A DNA stretch of 8,148 nucleotides from positions 1-8,148 of the forward strand of contig CAYWTX010000167.1 of NCBI GenBank assembly GCA_964461295.1, written 5' to 3'. Positions within the stretch are counted from its first letter, which is position 1; the number at the start of each line of letters is the position of its first letter. Under the pieces are notes generated by a model, which ran no database searches, had not been told where the DNA came from, and saw nothing but the letters and a program-made list of their open reading frames with translations. The stretch comes from CAYWTX01 sp964461295. Lineage in GTDB: Bacteria; Planctomycetota; Phycisphaerae; SM23-33. Of the stretch, positions 6,316-8,148 are shown piece after piece. Both the position numbers and the translations under genes were made by a program.

Positions 6316-7239
6316 ATGGACTACAGTATCGTGATACCGGTGTACCGCTCGCAGGCGACCTTGCCGGATCTGTACAAACGGCTGACGAACGTGATGAGGG
6401 ATCTGGGCGGCGAGCACGAGATCATCCTCGTCGACGACGCCAGTCCCGACGAATCATGGGCAGAGATGCGGAAGCTTCGCGAGGCCGACCCGAGGGTGAA
6501 GATCATCCAGCACATGAAGAACTTCGGCCAGCACAAGGCGATCCTGTGCGGCCTGGAGCAGGCCGGCGGCGAAGTGATGATCCTGATGGACGACGACCTC
6601 CAGAATCCGCCGGAGGAAATCCCCAAGCTGGTGGGCGCCCTGCGGGGCAACGACCGGTTGGACGTGGCCATGGGCAGCTACCACGTCAAGCATCACTCCT
6701 GGTGGAAGAACCTGGCGTCGCGAGTGCTGGGCCGGCTGACCTCGCACATCTTCGCCCACGCCCCGTCGTTCCAGATCACCAGCTTCATGGCGATTCGCCG
6801 GCCTGTGGTCGAGGCGATGCTGAAGATCCGCACGCACAGCCCGCGGGTGTCGCCGATGCTGTTGTCGGTGACGCGGCGAATGGCGAATGTTCCGGTGACG
6901 CACTGCCCGCGGGAACAGGGGCGGTCGGGTTACAGCCTCCGCCGCCTCGTCGGCGACGCGATGGACAACATTCTCAGCAACTCGTCCCTGCCGCTGCAAG
7001 CCGTCAGCGTGATGGGGTTCGCGGCGGCCGCGCTCAGCTTCCTGGGCGGCCTCTACGTGTTGTACCGGTACTTCTTCGTCGGCATCGAGGTGGCTGGCTG
7101 GACGACGATCGTTCTGCTGCTGCTGTTCTTCTTCGGCCTGCTGCTGTTCGCCTTCGGGATCGTGGGCGAGTACCTGATTCGCATCCTGAAGGAAGTGCAG
7201 GGCACGCCGAGATCGATCGTGCGGCAGAAGGAAGTGTAG
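6316..7239 (+). CDS. ArnC/GtrB-like polyprenyl-phosphate glycosyltransferase (GT2)
   Basis: A 307-residue GT-A glycosyltransferase of family 2 that probably moves a sugar from a nucleotide donor to undecaprenyl phosphate at the inner membrane. SIVIPVYRS (4-12) opens the fold, ILVDDASPDESW (37-48) binds the nucleotide, and KNFGQHKAILCGLEQAGGEVMILMDDDLQNPPEEIP (68-103) closely parallels ArnC, including the metal-binding DDD at 92-94 in place of the ArnC DAD. REQGRSGYSLRRL (199-211) is the equivalent of the ArnC REFGESKYSFMRL segment. Two C-terminal membrane helices lie at about 229-251 and 262-285, followed by GEYLIRILKEVQGTPRSIV, a conserved amphipathic end of this group. ArnC itself uses UDP-4-formamido-arabinose. 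Here the neighbours suggest a dTDP-sugar donor, which is inference only. A GtrB-type glucosyl donor or a DPM1-like mannosyltransferase are alternatives. Confidence 0.93.
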   Translation: MDYSIVIPVYRSQATLPDLYKRLTNVMRDLGGEHEIILVDDASPDESWAEMRKLREADPRVKIIQHMKNFGQHKAILCGLEQAGGEVMILMDDDLQNPPEEIPKLVGALRGNDRLDVAMGSYHVKHHSWWKNLASRVLGRLTSHIFAHAPSFQITSFMAIRRPVVEAMLKIRTHSPRVSPMLLSVTRRMANVPVTHCPREQGRSGYSLRRLVGDAMDNILSNSSLPLQAVSVMGFAAAALSFLGGLYVLYRYFFVGIEVAGWTTIVLLLLFFFGLLLFAFGIVGEYLIRILKEVQGTPRSIVRQKEV

Positions 7240-7263
7240 CTTTCGCGAAGGACGCGCACCCCC

Positions 7264-8013
7264 ATGGGCGACCCGGCGCTTCCGGCAACGCTATCGGAAC
7301 TGGACAGGATGCGGTTCGGCATCGTCACGGCCAAGGCTGAGGACGTCACCGCCGCCGGCGTGGAGGCCATTGTTCGCTTCTGCGGCGAGCATTCGGTGCG
7401 CCTGCTGATCGCTCGCTGCCCGGCCGAGGACCTGTCTGCCGCCCAGACGCTGGAGCGCGCGGGCGCACTGCTGGCCGGAACGCTGGTGGTCTGGACGCGC
7501 AACCTGGACGATCCGCCTCTCTGCGCCGGGCCGCCACGCGTTGCCATCCGCGAAGCCGTCCCCGCCGACGGCGAGGCCGTCCGCGCCCTGGCGGGTGAGG
7601 CATTCCACGACTTCGGCGGGCACTATCACATGGATCGACGGCTGGATCGTGCCGCTTGCGACGCGCTTTACGCCGACTGGGCGTACCGTTCCTGCGTCAC
7701 GCCCGGCGTGGCCGATGGGGTGCTGGTGGCGGCGCGGGACGACAGAATCGTCGGGTTCGTCACGATGAAACTTCGTGGCAGCGAGGAAGGCGAAGGCGTG
7801 CTGGACGCCGTGGCTGCCGACTTTCGCGGCCGCGGCTTCCACCAGGCGCTGATGCTGGAACGGCTGCGTTGGTTCCAGCGGCGGGGGGTGCGGCGGATGA
7901 CGATCTCCACGCAGGTGACCAACCTGGCCGCGCAGAGAAGCTGGTTACGGCTGGGCCTGCGTCCCCTGCGAGCGACCTACATTTTCCACAAATGGTTCGA
8001 CGGGGAGCAGTAG
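7264..8013 (+). CDS. GNAT acyltransferase resembling WecD/RffC (dTDP-amino-sugar N-acetyltransferase)
   Basis: A 249-residue cytosolic protein with the two-part layout of E. coli WecD (dTDP-fucosamine acetyltransferase, 224 residues). The N-terminal part includes LSELDRMRFGIVTAK (10-24), matching LTWENAFFGVNSAIV, and AQTLERAGALLAGTLVVW (60-77), matching the DALQQLGFSLVEGEVDL region. The GNAT domain begins near residue 93. GGHYHMDRRLDRAACDALYADWAYRS (118-143) fits the substrate-side motif of WecD homologues. FRGRGFHQAL (187-196) is the acetyl-CoA pyrophosphate loop, with His where Gly or Ala is usual. STQVTNLAAQRSWLRLG (215-231) matches the WecD ATQMGNTAALKRYIQSG segment, with Trp227 at the position of catalytic Tyr208. 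The ATG at 7264 is preferred over 7309 because homology starts before the latter; AAGGA at 7248-7252 is an acceptable ribosome site. It begins 24 bases after the GT2 stop. The acyl donor may not be acetyl-CoA. Confidence 0.85.
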   Translation: MGDPALPATLSELDRMRFGIVTAKAEDVTAAGVEAIVRFCGEHSVRLLIARCPAEDLSAAQTLERAGALLAGTLVVWTRNLDDPPLCAGPPRVAIREAVPADGEAVRALAGEAFHDFGGHYHMDRRLDRAACDALYADWAYRSCVTPGVADGVLVAARDDRIVGFVTMKLRGSEEGEGVLDAVAADFRGRGFHQALMLERLRWFQRRGVRRMTISTQVTNLAAQRSWLRLGLRPLRATYIFHKWFDGEQ

Positions 8014-8148
8014 CCGGCATCGGGCCCGACGACGCGTGGAGTCTGCCGCCAGCCATCAGGCATCAGCATTCAGGCAGATTGGCCGGGTCCGTGGGCGGGA
8101 GTTGGCCGCGATGGTTCTTGCCGGTCCTGGGAGCTGACAGTCTTGTCG
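8014..8148. other. Terminal 135 bases without a supported gene
   Basis: After the GNAT stop no reading frame with recognisable protein similarity is seen before the window ends. A + strand frame is open from about 8079 (TTG) or 8091 (GTG) to the edge but gives only about 20 unrecognisable residues. No hairpin followed by T residues is seen; the GC palindrome TCGGGCCCGA at 8020-8029 is too short and lacks a T-tract to be called a terminator. Confidence 0.5.
8046..8073. repeat. Four imperfect heptads, each ending CAG
   Basis: Four consecutive 7-base units read CCGCCAG, CCATCAG, GCATCAG and CATTCAG. On the other strand each unit begins with CTG (CTGAATG, CTGATGC, CTGATGG, CTGGCGG). The array is outside any gene and starts 32 bases after the GNAT stop. 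It is too short to classify, and its role is unknown. Confidence 0.5.

Noticed and set aside
8020..8029. Palindrome TCGGGCCCGA after the GNAT gene as a terminator
   Set aside because: No loop and no following T-tract; short GC palindromes are expected by chance in such GC-rich DNA.
8079..8148. Start of a further gene running off the right edge
   Set aside because: The frame is open but only about 20 residues are visible, they match nothing I recognise, and no good ribosome site is present.

Overview
This is a GC-rich bacterial window. Everything convincing is on the + strand: one gene fragment and seven complete genes, packed as one probable operon for making and exporting a surface polysaccharide. 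The third codon position is dominated by G and C, which is why long meaningless open frames appear on both strands. The lineage cannot be fixed from sequence alone. The gene set implies an undecaprenyl-phosphate-based envelope glycan pathway in a GC-rich, probably diderm bacterium. A planctomycete-like group is a weak guess from general style only.

Layout: (1) 1-279 is the 3' end of a probable SAM-dependent methyltransferase. (2) 284-1810 is a MurJ/MviN-type flippase. (3) 1849-2946 and 2967-4148 are two GT4-type glycosyltransferases, one typical and one lacking the usual EX7E glutamates. (4) 4153-5250 is dTDP-glucose 4,6-dehydratase (RmlB) and 5291-6172 is glucose-1-phosphate thymidylyltransferase (RmlA). 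(5) A 143-base spacer holds imperfect inverted repeats. (6) 6316-7239 is an ArnC/GtrB-like GT2 with two C-terminal membrane helices. (7) 7264-8013 is a WecD/RffC-like GNAT acyltransferase. (8) 8014-8148 has no convincing gene and carries a short heptad repeat.

How the genes may work together: RmlA and RmlB make dTDP-4-keto-6-deoxyglucose. The rhamnose enzymes RmlC and RmlD are not here. Instead a WecD-like N-acyltransferase follows, which suggests a dTDP-linked N-acylated amino-6-deoxysugar of the Fuc4NAc/Qui4NAc type. The ArnC-like GT2 could load a sugar onto undecaprenyl phosphate, the GT4 enzymes could extend a lipid-linked chain, and the MurJ-like protein could flip it. The required sugar aminotransferase is not in the window and is predicted just outside it. 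No mobile element, CRISPR array, tRNA or rRNA was seen. The most notable points are the MurJ homologue without the four arginines known to matter in E. coli MurJ, and the unusual RmlAB + ArnC-like + WecD-like grouping.
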